64,000 nt of DNA from Peribacillus butanolivorans (lineage in GTDB: Bacteria > Bacillota > Bacilli > Bacillales > DSM-1321), in the NCBI RefSeq assembly GCF_001273755.1, contig NZ_LGYA01000001.1:1114683-1178682 (forward strand). The letters are read 5' to 3'. The notes below the pieces were generated by a model. The model was not told the DNA's origin, made no database searches, and was given only the letters and a program-made list of their open reading frames with translations. Shown in pieces: positions 8,122 to 16,319 of the stretch (the first letter of the stretch is position 1; the number at the start of each line of letters is the position of its first letter). The translations under genes were made by a program, and so were the position numbers.

Positions 8122-8280
8122 ATGAAACGGAAAGCCAATGTAGATGGAGCAATCAAAGCAAGTACGACGCCAAAGAAAAACCAAGCAGTAGAGGAATATT
8201 CAAATGAATTCGCAGTTGAAGAAAACGCCATGAAAGGTGCCAACCGTAATTCAAAGCAAGGCAGAAAAGGTAGAAGTTAA
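8122..8280 (+). CDS. Small basic protein, 52 residues (SASP-like?)
   Basis: An ORF of 52 residues beginning MKRKANVDGAIKAS and ending KQGRKGRS. AAAAAAGGTGG gives a strong ribosome binding site seven bases before the ATG. Composition is Lys/Asn/Ala-rich with no hydrophobic segment. The KRKAN start and a central EYSNEFA stretch resemble minor small acid-soluble spore proteins such as SspO, but the likeness is weak. Its stop codon overlaps the start of the next small ORF (TAATG), which supports both being translated. Confidence 0.5.
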   Translation: MKRKANVDGAIKASTTPKKNQAVEEYSNEFAVEENAMKGANRNSKQGRKGRS

Positions 8281-8426
8281 TGGATAAAAACAAACGCAAC
8301 TCTCAAGAAAAACGGGTTGAAGAAATTGTACGAACGGAATTCGGAATGGAATTCAGTGGTGATATGAATGCATCCAAGATCTATGAAATATTGTCTACAG
8401 AAAATAAAAAACGTGAAAATAAATAG
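8280..8426 (+). CDS. Small charged protein, 48 residues, unknown
   Basis: A 48-residue ORF (MDKNKRNSQEKRVEEI ... STENKKRENK) whose ATG shares one base with the preceding stop. GGCAGAAAAGGTAGAAG upstream can serve as ribosome binding site. The middle (FGMEFSGDMNASKIYEIL) could form a short helical fold. I do not recognise a family. It is followed six bases later by a strong terminator, so the two small ORFs look like a compact two-gene transcript. Confidence 0.5.
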   Translation: MDKNKRNSQEKRVEEIVRTEFGMEFSGDMNASKIYEILSTENKKRENK

Positions 8427-8431
8427 AGAAT

Positions 8432-8463
8432 AAAGGACGGACCCTTTTTGGGATCCGTCCTTT
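8432..8463. terminator. Bidirectional terminator between converging genes
   Basis: AAAGGACGGA pairs with TCCGTCCTTT around CCC-TTTTT-GGG. It serves the small ORFs on the plus strand and the radical SAM gene on the minus strand. Confidence 0.85.
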
Positions 8464-8468
8464 ATTCA

Positions 8469-10229
8469 TTATAAAATGATGCTATCAGATTTTGAAAGAG
8501 AAAAAATGGATGAGCCTTTTCCGCTCGGATCAAAATAAGCAAGCATAATCGATGGTTTATTAACAATTGTTCCATCTGCTAAATATGTTTCTAAATCAAA
8601 AGGAAGTTCTTCAAGTAATGTGTGTTTGTGAATTTCTTTTTCATTTAGTCCCAAGGCAATGAAAGAAGATCCAAGATGTTCAGGTTTGTTTAGAATTTCT
8701 TCATAAATCTCTTTGCGCCCCTGTTTATCAAGAGAAGCATCCCACCATGGTTTACGTGGTTTGTATTTTTGATTCATGAAATAATCCAATTTCATGAGTC
8801 CGATAATGGTTTTTAAATCAGCTGATTCTCTGGAAGATAAAAACTGCTGTAATCGACGGAACAAGTCTTCAAGTTGATGTCCGATTCGTGACCAGCCTTG
8901 TTCATCCCAGAAGGTACCAAATTCTTGGAAAAAGTCGAATGGTGAATTAAACACCGATTCAACCAGAAACTCTGTCGTATGATCCATTCTGTGATCGTTC
9001 CAGTATTTTTCAAGCACATCTTCAACTTGTTTAATACGGACAATGTCGTCAAAGGACAAAACATTATTCCCAAGAATTTCATAAGGAGCATGATCACTGT
9101 AAATATAGTCGTGATCATTGGCACGTATCCGTAGGCCTGTACCACGCAGCATTTTTAAGAAACCAAGCTGCATTTCTTCGGGCCTTAGTTCGAAAACATC
9201 ATTGAAGGTCTTCCTGAATGAATGATAGTCTTCCTCAGGCAAACCAGCAATCAAGTCAAGATGCTGATCAATTTTTTGACCGTCTTTGACCATGGTGACT
9301 GTCCGTGTTAGTTTTTCGAAATTTTGTCTTCTCATGACCAAATCATTTGTATGATCATTCGTCGATTGTACGCCGATTTCAAATCGGAACAACCCGGCTG
9401 GTGCATGATCATTCAAAAACTGGATAACTTCCGGACGCATGATGTCCGCTGTGATTTCGAATTGGAAAACCACTCCAGGATGATGTTCGTCAATTAAAAA
9501 TTGAAACATATCCATTGCATAACTCCGGCTGATATTGAAGGTACGGTCAACGAACTTAATAGTTTTTGCACCATTTTCCATAAGGTACCTAATATCTTCT
9601 TTGATCTTTTCCCGATCAAAATACCGGACACCTACTTCGATAGATGAAAGACAAAATTGACAGCTAAACGGACAACCACGGCTTGTTTCGATATAGGTGA
9701 CACGTTTGGATAGCTCGTCGCGGTCTTCTTCCAATCGATAAGGGGTAGGGAGGGATTTCAAATCCACCTTGCCATTCTGTGGCTGAATAACTTTTTTTCC
9801 ATCCTGTCGATAGGCAATCCCACCGACTTTTTTATAATCGTTAGCACCTTCAATTTCAGATAAAAGAGCTTTGAAAGTAACTTCTCCCTCGCCAATTACG
9901 ATAAAATCAGCTCCGGGAATCTGGTCAAGCCATTCACCAACATCATATGTGACTTCAGGTCCGCCGAGAATGATAACCAATTCAGGATTGATTTTTTTCA
10001 GCATTGCCACGACTTTCATTGTTTCCTCGATGTTCCAAATATAGCAGCTGAACCCGATGACATCAGGTTTTTTGGAATAAAGGTCGCCTACGATGTTCAT
10101 AATCGGGTCTTTTATCGTATATTCTGCCAGCTGTACATCATAATCTGGCTGAGCATAAGCTTTTAAATATCGGATGGATAGCGATGTATGGATGTATTTT
10201 GCGTTAAGAGTACTGATTATTATATTCAT
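8469..10229 (-). CDS. B12-binding domain radical SAM protein (DUF4080 type)
   Basis: About 586 residues. The N-terminal ~140 residues match the cobalamin-binding module of B12-dependent radical SAM proteins (PDVIGFSCYIWN, IILGGPEV, GEGEVTF). The [4Fe-4S] cluster cysteines are C186, C190 and C193 in SRGCPFSCQFC. A DUF4080-type C-terminal domain follows. The frame extends to 10325, but relatives begin MNI..TLNAKYIHTSL, which places the start at 10229; the best Shine-Dalgarno (AAAGGAG) is about 30 bases further upstream, leaving the start uncertain. The substrate is unknown; such proteins often methylate or modify RNA, lipids or natural products. It stands alone between two terminators. Confidence 0.85.
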   Translation of the reverse strand: MNIIISTLNAKYIHTSLSIRYLKAYAQPDYDVQLAEYTIKDPIMNIVGDLYSKKPDVIGFSCYIWNIEETMKVVAMLKKINPELVIILGGPEVTYDVGEWLDQIPGADFIVIGEGEVTFKALLSEIEGANDYKKVGGIAYRQDGKKVIQPQNGKVDLKSLPTPYRLEEDRDELSKRVTYIETSRGCPFSCQFCLSSIEVGVRYFDREKIKEDIRYLMENGAKTIKFVDRTFNISRSYAMDMFQFLIDEHHPGVVFQFEITADIMRPEVIQFLNDHAPAGLFRFEIGVQSTNDHTNDLVMRRQNFEKLTRTVTMVKDGQKIDQHLDLIAGLPEEDYHSFRKTFNDVFELRPEEMQLGFLKMLRGTGLRIRANDHDYIYSDHAPYEILGNNVLSFDDIVRIKQVEDVLEKYWNDHRMDHTTEFLVESVFNSPFDFFQEFGTFWDEQGWSRIGHQLEDLFRRLQQFLSSRESADLKTIIGLMKLDYFMNQKYKPRKPWWDASLDKQGRKEIYEEILNKPEHLGSSFIALGLNEKEIHKHTLLEELPFDLETYLADGTIVNKPSIMLAYFDPSGKGSSIFSLSKSDSIIL

Positions 10230-10404
10230 GTTAAAGGGCGTAAAAGAAACGCCTGGCTCCTTTCGTGTACATGTCTTTTTAAGCCAACAAGCACTAACGA
10301 GTAATTTTACCATAGCCTGCTCCATTTGAAAAATGCGTTATTATTAATGAAGGGGAATCTATTGCCTTTGCTTTTGGCTTGTAAATTGGAATGGAATTAT
10401 GTTT

Positions 10405-10445
10405 GAAAAAACGGATAAAGCAGAAACTGCTTTATCCGTTTTTTT
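10405..10445. terminator. Strong bidirectional terminator
   Basis: A perfect stem (AAAAAACGGATAAAGCAG with its complement, loop AAA) is flanked by A- and T-runs. It ends the minus-strand acyltransferase gene. Confidence 0.9.
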
Positions 10446-11470
10446 CAAAATGCTTGTTTAATATACTCTTTTGTTTTAGTCATGAAACGTTTTGTTTTGG
10501 TTGCTTTCAATTCGATAATTGGCTGGGCCATTGTAGCAATCATTTGGCTTGACAATAACACAGTGATCAAGAATGAGAGGCCAGCAAGCATGATAAAACT
10601 CTCTGTATTACTGAAGTAGTCTTGTATGGTGCTTTCACGGAAGAAACGAATGAAGAAGCCGTGTAGCAGATACACATATAAAGTTTGTTTACCCCAATTG
10701 GTAAAGAAATATTGTCCGCGTGGGATGAAGGATAGAAAGCTAAACACTGAAATTATGCTCAATCCATAAAATCCCAGTCGCTTAAACATGGACACGATTG
10801 TCGCATCTTCAAGCTCGGCATAGGGTTTCGAACCGAGCAGCCATTTATAATTGATATCGGTATTTAAATAAAAGCCGATAAAAATCACTAACATGACACC
10901 AAGTGAAGCCAAACGAACTTTGGGTGTGAATAACTTTTTTAAATGATCTTTGCTTAAATGGTAACCGATTAAAAACATCGGGAAAAAAACGAATGTCCTT
11001 GAGAGACTAAGGTAATTGGAGATATTGTCAATATACCCAATTAATAAAGCGATTAAAATAGATAAACCTATGCCTACTGAAGGCTTTAGCTTTGAAAAAC
11101 CAAGTAGCATGATGTTCCAACAGAATAAACTGATCAAGAACCAAAGCGACCACTGAGGATCAAGCAAGTCTACTGTGAGGGCAGTACGTTCATATAAGAA
11201 ATAATAGTAAACGGTATATATCAATTGGAAAATAATATAAGGTAAAATTAATTTTTTTGTAATTTTAGCTAAATACCCTTTTTGATAAAAACCTTTTGCA
11301 AAGAACCCTGAAACAAGGATAAAAGCAGGCATGTGAAAGGAATAAATGGTTTTATATAGAGCGTAAATTGTTTCACTGTCGTGTATATACGTATTTAGTA
11401 AATGTCCAAAGACGACAAAGGCCATGAGAATGAACTTGGCGTTATCAAAGAAAAAATCACGTTGTTTCAT
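10445..11470 (-). CDS. Membrane acyltransferase (acyltransferase-3 family, YkrP/YfiQ-like)
   Basis: About 341 residues with roughly ten hydrophobic segments. It begins MKQRDFFFDNAKFILMAFVVFGHLL; the early histidine in FGH corresponds to the conserved His of the OafA-type acyltransferase-3 family, which moves acyl groups onto extracellular sugars or polymers. A start at 11482 is possible in frame, but GGAGG sits between the two ATGs with ideal spacing for 11470. It is divergent from the PAS kinase at 11755. In B. subtilis ykrP lies next to kinE, so the pairing may be conserved. The acceptor is unknown. Confidence 0.8.
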   Translation of the reverse strand: MKQRDFFFDNAKFILMAFVVFGHLLNTYIHDSETIYALYKTIYSFHMPAFILVSGFFAKGFYQKGYLAKITKKLILPYIIFQLIYTVYYYFLYERTALTVDLLDPQWSLWFLISLFCWNIMLLGFSKLKPSVGIGLSILIALLIGYIDNISNYLSLSRTFVFFPMFLIGYHLSKDHLKKLFTPKVRLASLGVMLVIFIGFYLNTDINYKWLLGSKPYAELEDATIVSMFKRLGFYGLSIISVFSFLSFIPRGQYFFTNWGKQTLYVYLLHGFFIRFFRESTIQDYFSNTESFIMLAGLSFLITVLLSSQMIATMAQPIIELKATKTKRFMTKTKEYIKQAF

Positions 11471-11704
11471 ATTTGCCTCCATTAATAAATTTTAAGGTAG
11501 CTAGAAAGCATTGTTATTTATATACCCTTAATCCATAGAATTAAATCTCATATTAGTAATTTTATTAAATCATTCTTAAATTAAGCTTAACTCTAAGTAT
11601 TAGTCGATTCAACATACTATAATTTAAAATAAAGTAAAATTTTGACTTTTGGTAGGTAATATGATTTTACTGATTTTTGAAAATACCGAGGAGATTTAAG
11701 ATAG

Positions 11705-11712
11705 TTGTCGAA
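11705..11712 (+). promoter_or_regulatory. Perfect Spo0A box (0A box)
   Basis: TTGTCGAA lies 42 bases upstream of the PAS kinase start. It matches the B. subtilis Spo0A~P recognition consensus at every base. An 8-mer can arise by chance, but this one is in the intergenic promoter region of a probable phosphorelay kinase. Confidence 0.5.
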
Positions 11713-11754
11713 TAAAGTTGGGTAAGTATTGGTCTTTGAATAAGGGGTGTAAAT

Positions 11755-13914
11755 ATGAATTTAGGTTATGAGAATGAAACGGGATATAAACAAAAAATTA
11801 TAAAATTAAATAAACAGATTGAAAGATATAACGAAATTTTCAATTCTATGTTAGAGCCCTATATTAGGGTAGATGAGGAACTAAGGTTCACTTATGTGAA
11901 TGAGGCAGCTTGTACTCTGTTGGAAACACCGAGAGAGCAGCTGGAGTTACTGAAGTTAACTGATTTTCTTCAGGTCATCCCTTTGACTCAAGAAGAATTC
12001 GGCTCACAAAGTAGTAGCGAGGAAAGAGAAAAGAAAATGATTCAGCTTCATACAGGAGCGCTAAAGCAAATTGAATTTTTGCGTATTGGAGCACCTTCCG
12101 AAGGACAGCAAATTTATCGTTTGGAGGATGTGACATTGGATGTTTCATCCTCCCGGGAAACATTAATGTCACGGCAGATGTTTTTGGACATTTTTGATAC
12201 AGCCATTGAGAGCATCGTACTTTTTGATAGCTCTGGAATAATCATAGAAGTGAATCATGCATTTATCCATGTCCTGGGCATTCCGAAAAAGGATATTGTC
12301 GGAAAAAATATGACGGATCTCATTTCCCAAAAATATAAGTCATATTGGGAAGAAAGTATTAGAAGAGTCTTCAGTGAGTCGAACTTCAGAGGAGAGGTAG
12401 AGATAATAGTTCATGATGAGCCACATCCATTTATTTTTTCACTAAGTTCCACAGTCGGAAATGAATTATATATGTCGGTGTTTCGAAAGCTTACTGAATC
12501 GAATTTAATGGAAAAGAAGTTAGAGACGAGCGAAAGGATTTTTGCAGAATTATTTGACCAGTCAATGGATGCGATAATATTTTGGAATGATGACGGAATC
12601 ATTTTTCGAGTAAATCATTCAGCCTGTAAAATATTTGAGTCTAGTAGGGAAGACTTGATAGGCAGTTATATTTGGAAATATGTCTACAGCAATAATCAAC
12701 ATTTTAATCAGATGATGGATACGTTTGAAAGAGACACCCAGGTCAGGGGTGAACTGATTTATAAAATGCCGAATCATCAAATTAAATTACTTGAATTAAC
12801 TGCAAAAAAACATGAAGGTGAAGGTTATAATGTGACAATCTTTCGGAATGTCAGCGAGCGATGGCTGATTGAGAAAGAATTACGGGATAGTGAAAAGAAA
12901 TTCAGGAAAATTTTTGAGGGAACATTAGATGGCTTGATTTTATGGAATGAAAAAGGGTTTACAGACATTAATGAGGCGGGACAGGGAATTTTGGGGATTT
13001 CGAAGGATAAACTTCTTTCTTTTACTGTTAAGGAGTTTATTGAAAAAATACCTGGGAATGCAGCTGATCTGAACGCTCATATTGAAAAAGTCTACAAACA
13101 TGGGGTTTACTCATCTATCATCCCGATAATGTTTGAAAATGGAAGAGTTAAGCATATTGAATTTTTAACTAGAGAAAATTTATATTCGAGCCTGCATTTA
13201 ACCATTTTTCGTGATGTGAGTAAAAATCTTGAAATGCAGGAGCAAATTCGGAAATCAGATACCTTAAATGTTGTTGGTGAACTGGCTGCAGGGATTGCCC
13301 ATGAAATTAGGAATCCAATGACGGCTTTAAAAGGATTCATCCAATTGCTTGAGGACGGTGTCAAGGGTGATTTCTCTACATATTTTCATGTTATTACCTC
13401 TGAAATTAAGCGGATTGAAACCATAATCACTGAATTTTTGGTGTTGGCAAAGCCTCAAGCACTTAAATTTTTCAAACAAGATGTTCATACAATTCTGAAG
13501 GAGACGCTTGAGTTGCTTGCCGCTCAAGCTCTACTGGAAAATATTCAATTTGAGACGAACTTTGAAGAAGAAGAGTTTACTGTTTTCTGCGAAGCAAATC
13601 AGCTAAAACAAGTATTTATTAATATTATTAAAAATGCATTGGAAGTCATGCCGGATGGTGGTTCTGTTCGTATTAAGACGAGAAGATTTTCCGAGAAGTA
13701 CGTTTGTATATCCATTATCGATCAAGGGATGGGAATCTCGACGGAAATGCTGAAAAAGTTGGGTGAACCTTTTTATACGACAAAGGATAGAGGGACAGGG
13801 CTGGGACTTATGGTTAGCTATAAAATTATTGAGGAACATAATGGCTATATCGAAGTGGAGAGTAAAGTTGAGAAGGGGACTAGCTTTCATATATATTTAC
13901 CATTCGAGAGTTAA
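11755..13914 (+). CDS. Four-PAS sporulation-type sensor histidine kinase (KinE/KinA-like)
   Basis: A 719-residue cytoplasmic kinase without membrane segments. Four PAS-like modules start near residues 22, 142, 260 and 378 (repeated pattern ..IF..S.D.I...ND.G.I...N). A HisKA domain follows with H516 in GIAHEIRNPMTALKGF, then an HATPase domain with the N box (NIIKNALEVMPDGG), G1 (DQGMGIS) and G2 (GTGLGLMVS). This architecture is typical of orphan kinases that feed phosphate to Spo0F. No response regulator gene is adjacent, as expected for such orphans. The acyltransferase neighbour recalls B. subtilis ykrP-kinE, but orthology with KinE is only suggested. Confidence 0.85.
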   Translation: MNLGYENETGYKQKIIKLNKQIERYNEIFNSMLEPYIRVDEELRFTYVNEAACTLLETPREQLELLKLTDFLQVIPLTQEEFGSQSSSEEREKKMIQLHTGALKQIEFLRIGAPSEGQQIYRLEDVTLDVSSSRETLMSRQMFLDIFDTAIESIVLFDSSGIIIEVNHAFIHVLGIPKKDIVGKNMTDLISQKYKSYWEESIRRVFSESNFRGEVEIIVHDEPHPFIFSLSSTVGNELYMSVFRKLTESNLMEKKLETSERIFAELFDQSMDAIIFWNDDGIIFRVNHSACKIFESSREDLIGSYIWKYVYSNNQHFNQMMDTFERDTQVRGELIYKMPNHQIKLLELTAKKHEGEGYNVTIFRNVSERWLIEKELRDSEKKFRKIFEGTLDGLILWNEKGFTDINEAGQGILGISKDKLLSFTVKEFIEKIPGNAADLNAHIEKVYKHGVYSSIIPIMFENGRVKHIEFLTRENLYSSLHLTIFRDVSKNLEMQEQIRKSDTLNVVGELAAGIAHEIRNPMTALKGFIQLLEDGVKGDFSTYFHVITSEIKRIETIITEFLVLAKPQALKFFKQDVHTILKETLELLAAQALLENIQFETNFEEEEFTVFCEANQLKQVFINIIKNALEVMPDGGSVRIKTRRFSEKYVCISIIDQGMGISTEMLKKLGEPFYTTKDRGTGLGLMVSYKIIEEHNGYIEVESKVEKGTSFHIYLPFES

Positions 13915-14020
13915 ACAGGAGGATGAAGATAGGTTGCTTGCAATTTGAAGAGTAGAAGATGAATTTTCTTCCCCTATTTTGTTATTTTTTCAGAAAGCAT
14001 AAGTAAGTCTGAATGTTAAG

Positions 14021-14051
14021 AAGGAATCCCTCTTCGATGGATTCCTTTTTT
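14021..14051 (+). terminator. Terminator of the PAS kinase gene
   Basis: AAGGAATCC pairs with GGATTCCTT around a nine-base loop and runs into TTTTTT. Confidence 0.8.
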
Positions 14052-14548
14052 GAATTTCATCCCTCAACGCTAATTTCATTGAAATTAACGGAGGACTCAA
14101 ATTTAGAATCTAATTGAGATTTACAGGTTTAATGTAAAATCCAACGGTTATTGCTTGCCATTTTGTTAATGAAGTTCTATCTTTCCTTGAAGTGAATGAA
14201 TCTCTTTAAGGCACTCTATTAACTTATTACTTATTGATAATTTCGTTCTAGTTTGCTATGGTGGTAAACTGTCGAAGTATTTTAGCAAGTAACAAAACAG
14301 TGAAAATTAAATATGAATAATATTGGCTCAAGGTTCAGAGTTAGCAGTATGTAAATCTATTTAAGACTTAGGATCCTAAATCAAAACAAGTAGATTATGA
14401 TAAGAAATTCTCGTCATATCATGTCCGCTGAAGGGTCAGGCTTTATCGCAATTTAAGAAGTTTTGTCTTTTTTTGCGAATCTATTTACATATAAGGCATA
14501 TTTTGTAATACTTCATTATTATAATGTAACTTTAAAAGGGCAGGAGTA
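14052..14548. other. Gene-poor leader upstream of the Spo0E-like gene
   Basis: About 500 bases with no supportable ORF. The only clear element is TGTCGAA at 14270-14276, a 7/7 core match to a Spo0A box, about 280 bases before the Spo0E-like start. A TTAGGATCCTAA palindrome lies near 14367. Nothing else recognised. Confidence 0.4.
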
Positions 14549-14803
14549 GTGAGTGTTGTTATGAATTCTAGGAGTACTACGGAAATTTGTTCTGAAATTC
14601 GAATGAAGCGTTGGGAAATGATGGAGTTGGCAAAAATGTATGGGATGAGTCATGAGTATACCCTTCGCCAAAGCGAGCAACTTGATAAACTGATAAATGA
14701 GTATTTAATCCTTCAACATCATTCGTCAGTTGAAGTGAGAAATAAACGAGAAGAAATGGTTGTTATTGTACAGAAGCCCTTTAATGATGATTTTACATTT
14801 TAA
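14549..14803 (+). CDS. Spo0E-like aspartyl-phosphate phosphatase
   Basis: An 84-residue protein with the helical-hairpin signature of the Spo0E/YisI/YnzD family: EIRMKRWEMMELAKMYGMSHEYTLRQSEQLDKLINEY, seen here as IRMKRWEMMELA followed by the SEQLDKLIN motif, whose aspartate is essential in the family. These proteins dephosphorylate Spo0A~P and delay sporulation. Two starts are possible: GTG 14549 (very close to AGGAG) and ATG 14561 (14 bases from it). It lies between two sporulation-type kinases, though with long intergenic spacers, and is probably monocistronic. Confidence 0.8.
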   Translation: MSVVMNSRSTTEICSEIRMKRWEMMELAKMYGMSHEYTLRQSEQLDKLINEYLILQHHSSVEVRNKREEMVVIVQKPFNDDFTF

Positions 14804-15453
14804 ATGGATCTGAATGAAATGACTTTGTAAATTAGAAATGGAAAAAAATAAAGGGGAGTAAACTCTCATATGGTGTATATATTTTTTTTCAATCCTGTTA
14901 GTAATGAACTAAGGAAACATAAGAACAAGGATGGAATATATATAAATATTTAAATGCGGAGAGAGAAGTCGGGCAGCTTTGTTTTAAGAGAGTGATGAAC
15001 GTTGTGATGTGCTGTCTGCTTATATGATTTCAAAAGATTTGATACAAAGATCATTAAAAATAAGGGGATAGTTTATATTTATTTTTCTCTTAGTTTGGAC
15101 AACTTGCAGAGGAGTGAACAGAGGAAGGCTCTGAGGACATTCTTTGTGTTGCAGGAAAAGTTCAATTTGGTTAAAAAGCTAGAAAAGTTCAATTAGTTGG
15201 TAAATTAGAGTGTTAGGTTTATATGTCGGAGTAAGTTAACTCAACAGAGGTACATAGTATTCTTTTATGATTGAGGGGTTCAATAACTATACCACTTTCT
15301 AAATATACAGAAAATTATAGGTGGTTACTTGTATGAAGGCAGCTTCATAGGTGTATCTGGCTTAAATGACAACTTTAAAAATATATCATTAGTCTGAGAT
15401 GCAAAAACTAAAGGCTGACTCATTTTAAAGGGCCAGCCATGAATGCACGAGAA
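14804..15453. other. 650-base AT-rich region without recognised genes
   Basis: No ORF with both a start and a ribosome binding site was found. A 13-base direct repeat, GAAAAGTTCAATT, occurs at 15155 and 15182 (period 27). A weak GGCTG/CAGCC hairpin at about 15412-15440 may end the ZIP transporter transcript on the minus strand. The rest could be decayed sequence or hold an unrecognised RNA. Confidence 0.4.
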
Positions 15454-16185
15454 TTATAAAATTTCCAATAATATAACCATAAACAATAGGCCGACAATGA
15501 AGGAATAGGTGGATGTGCGCTCATTTCCATCCCCATGGCTTTCAGGGATTAATTCTTTATAGACGATGAAAAGCATAGCACCAGCGGCGAAAGCGAGGCC
15601 GTATGGAACTAAAAAACCAATGTAAGAAGTTAAATAAAAACCTATTAGGCCTGTGATTATTTCGATGGTACCGGTTAAAGTGGCTATGATGAACGCCGTA
15701 AACTTTCCGATTTTTTGATTGATTAAAAACAAGGCGACAAGCAAACCTTCCGGAGCATTTTGCAGACCGATAGCAAAAGCAATTAAATTGCCCGTATCAG
15801 CCGCATCTGAGGCGTAACTGACCCCAACAGAGAGACCTTCCGGGATATTATGCAGTGTAATGGCTGTAATGATAAGCAAAGCCTTTTCATCGAATTGAAT
15901 GCCACTTTTCGTATGACTGAGATCGATATGTGGAATGTTTTTCTCCATAATTGTTAATGTCATGACCCCGAGAAAAACCCCAATAACAAGCTGAATATAC
16001 CCCCCAGTGGCTAAAGACTCGGGAATCAGGCTCAGTAACGAAGCAGCCATCATAATACCGGCAGTAAATGCCAGAAGCGTGTCTCTAAAGCGATGTGTGA
16101 TTGAACCTTGAATGAACAAGATGGGTAACGCACCGGCCCCTGTAGACATAGCAGATAGGATGCTGCCTAATAAAATTCCACTCAT
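15454..16185 (-). CDS. ZIP family divalent metal transporter
   Basis: A 243-residue protein with about eight membrane segments. The metal-binding helices of ZIP carriers are visible: TLHNIPEGLSVGVSYAS and LQNAPEGLLVALFL. It would import zinc or another divalent cation across the cytoplasmic membrane. The ATG follows AAAGGAG on the minus strand. It lies downstream of the Fsr-like MFS gene on the same strand (134 bases). No metal regulator site was noticed. Confidence 0.85.
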   Translation of the reverse strand: MSGILLGSILSAMSTGAGALPILFIQGSITHRFRDTLLAFTAGIMMAASLLSLIPESLATGGYIQLVIGVFLGVMTLTIMEKNIPHIDLSHTKSGIQFDEKALLIITAITLHNIPEGLSVGVSYASDAADTGNLIAFAIGLQNAPEGLLVALFLINQKIGKFTAFIIATLTGTIEIITGLIGFYLTSYIGFLVPYGLAFAAGAMLFIVYKELIPESHGDGNERTSTYSFIVGLLFMVILLEIL

Positions 16186-16319
16186 AAATTTCTCCTTTGT
16201 ATGGTACTTATCGTTACTTTTGTGTGTTTTCTGAGTGAAACAATAATTTTTTGTATTGAGATGATAAAAATAGGTTCCAGGAAAAACTCATTTGGTAGTA
16301 CTGTAATTCTTTATGTGTT

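Noticed and set aside
13763..13948. 61-codon frame at the end of the PAS kinase gene
   Set aside because: An alternative frame within the HATPase domain; the main frame contains all catalytic boxes.
14870..14956. 28-codon ORF beginning MVYIFFF
   Set aside because: The nearest purine-rich site is too far upstream, and its composition is that of AT-rich noncoding DNA.
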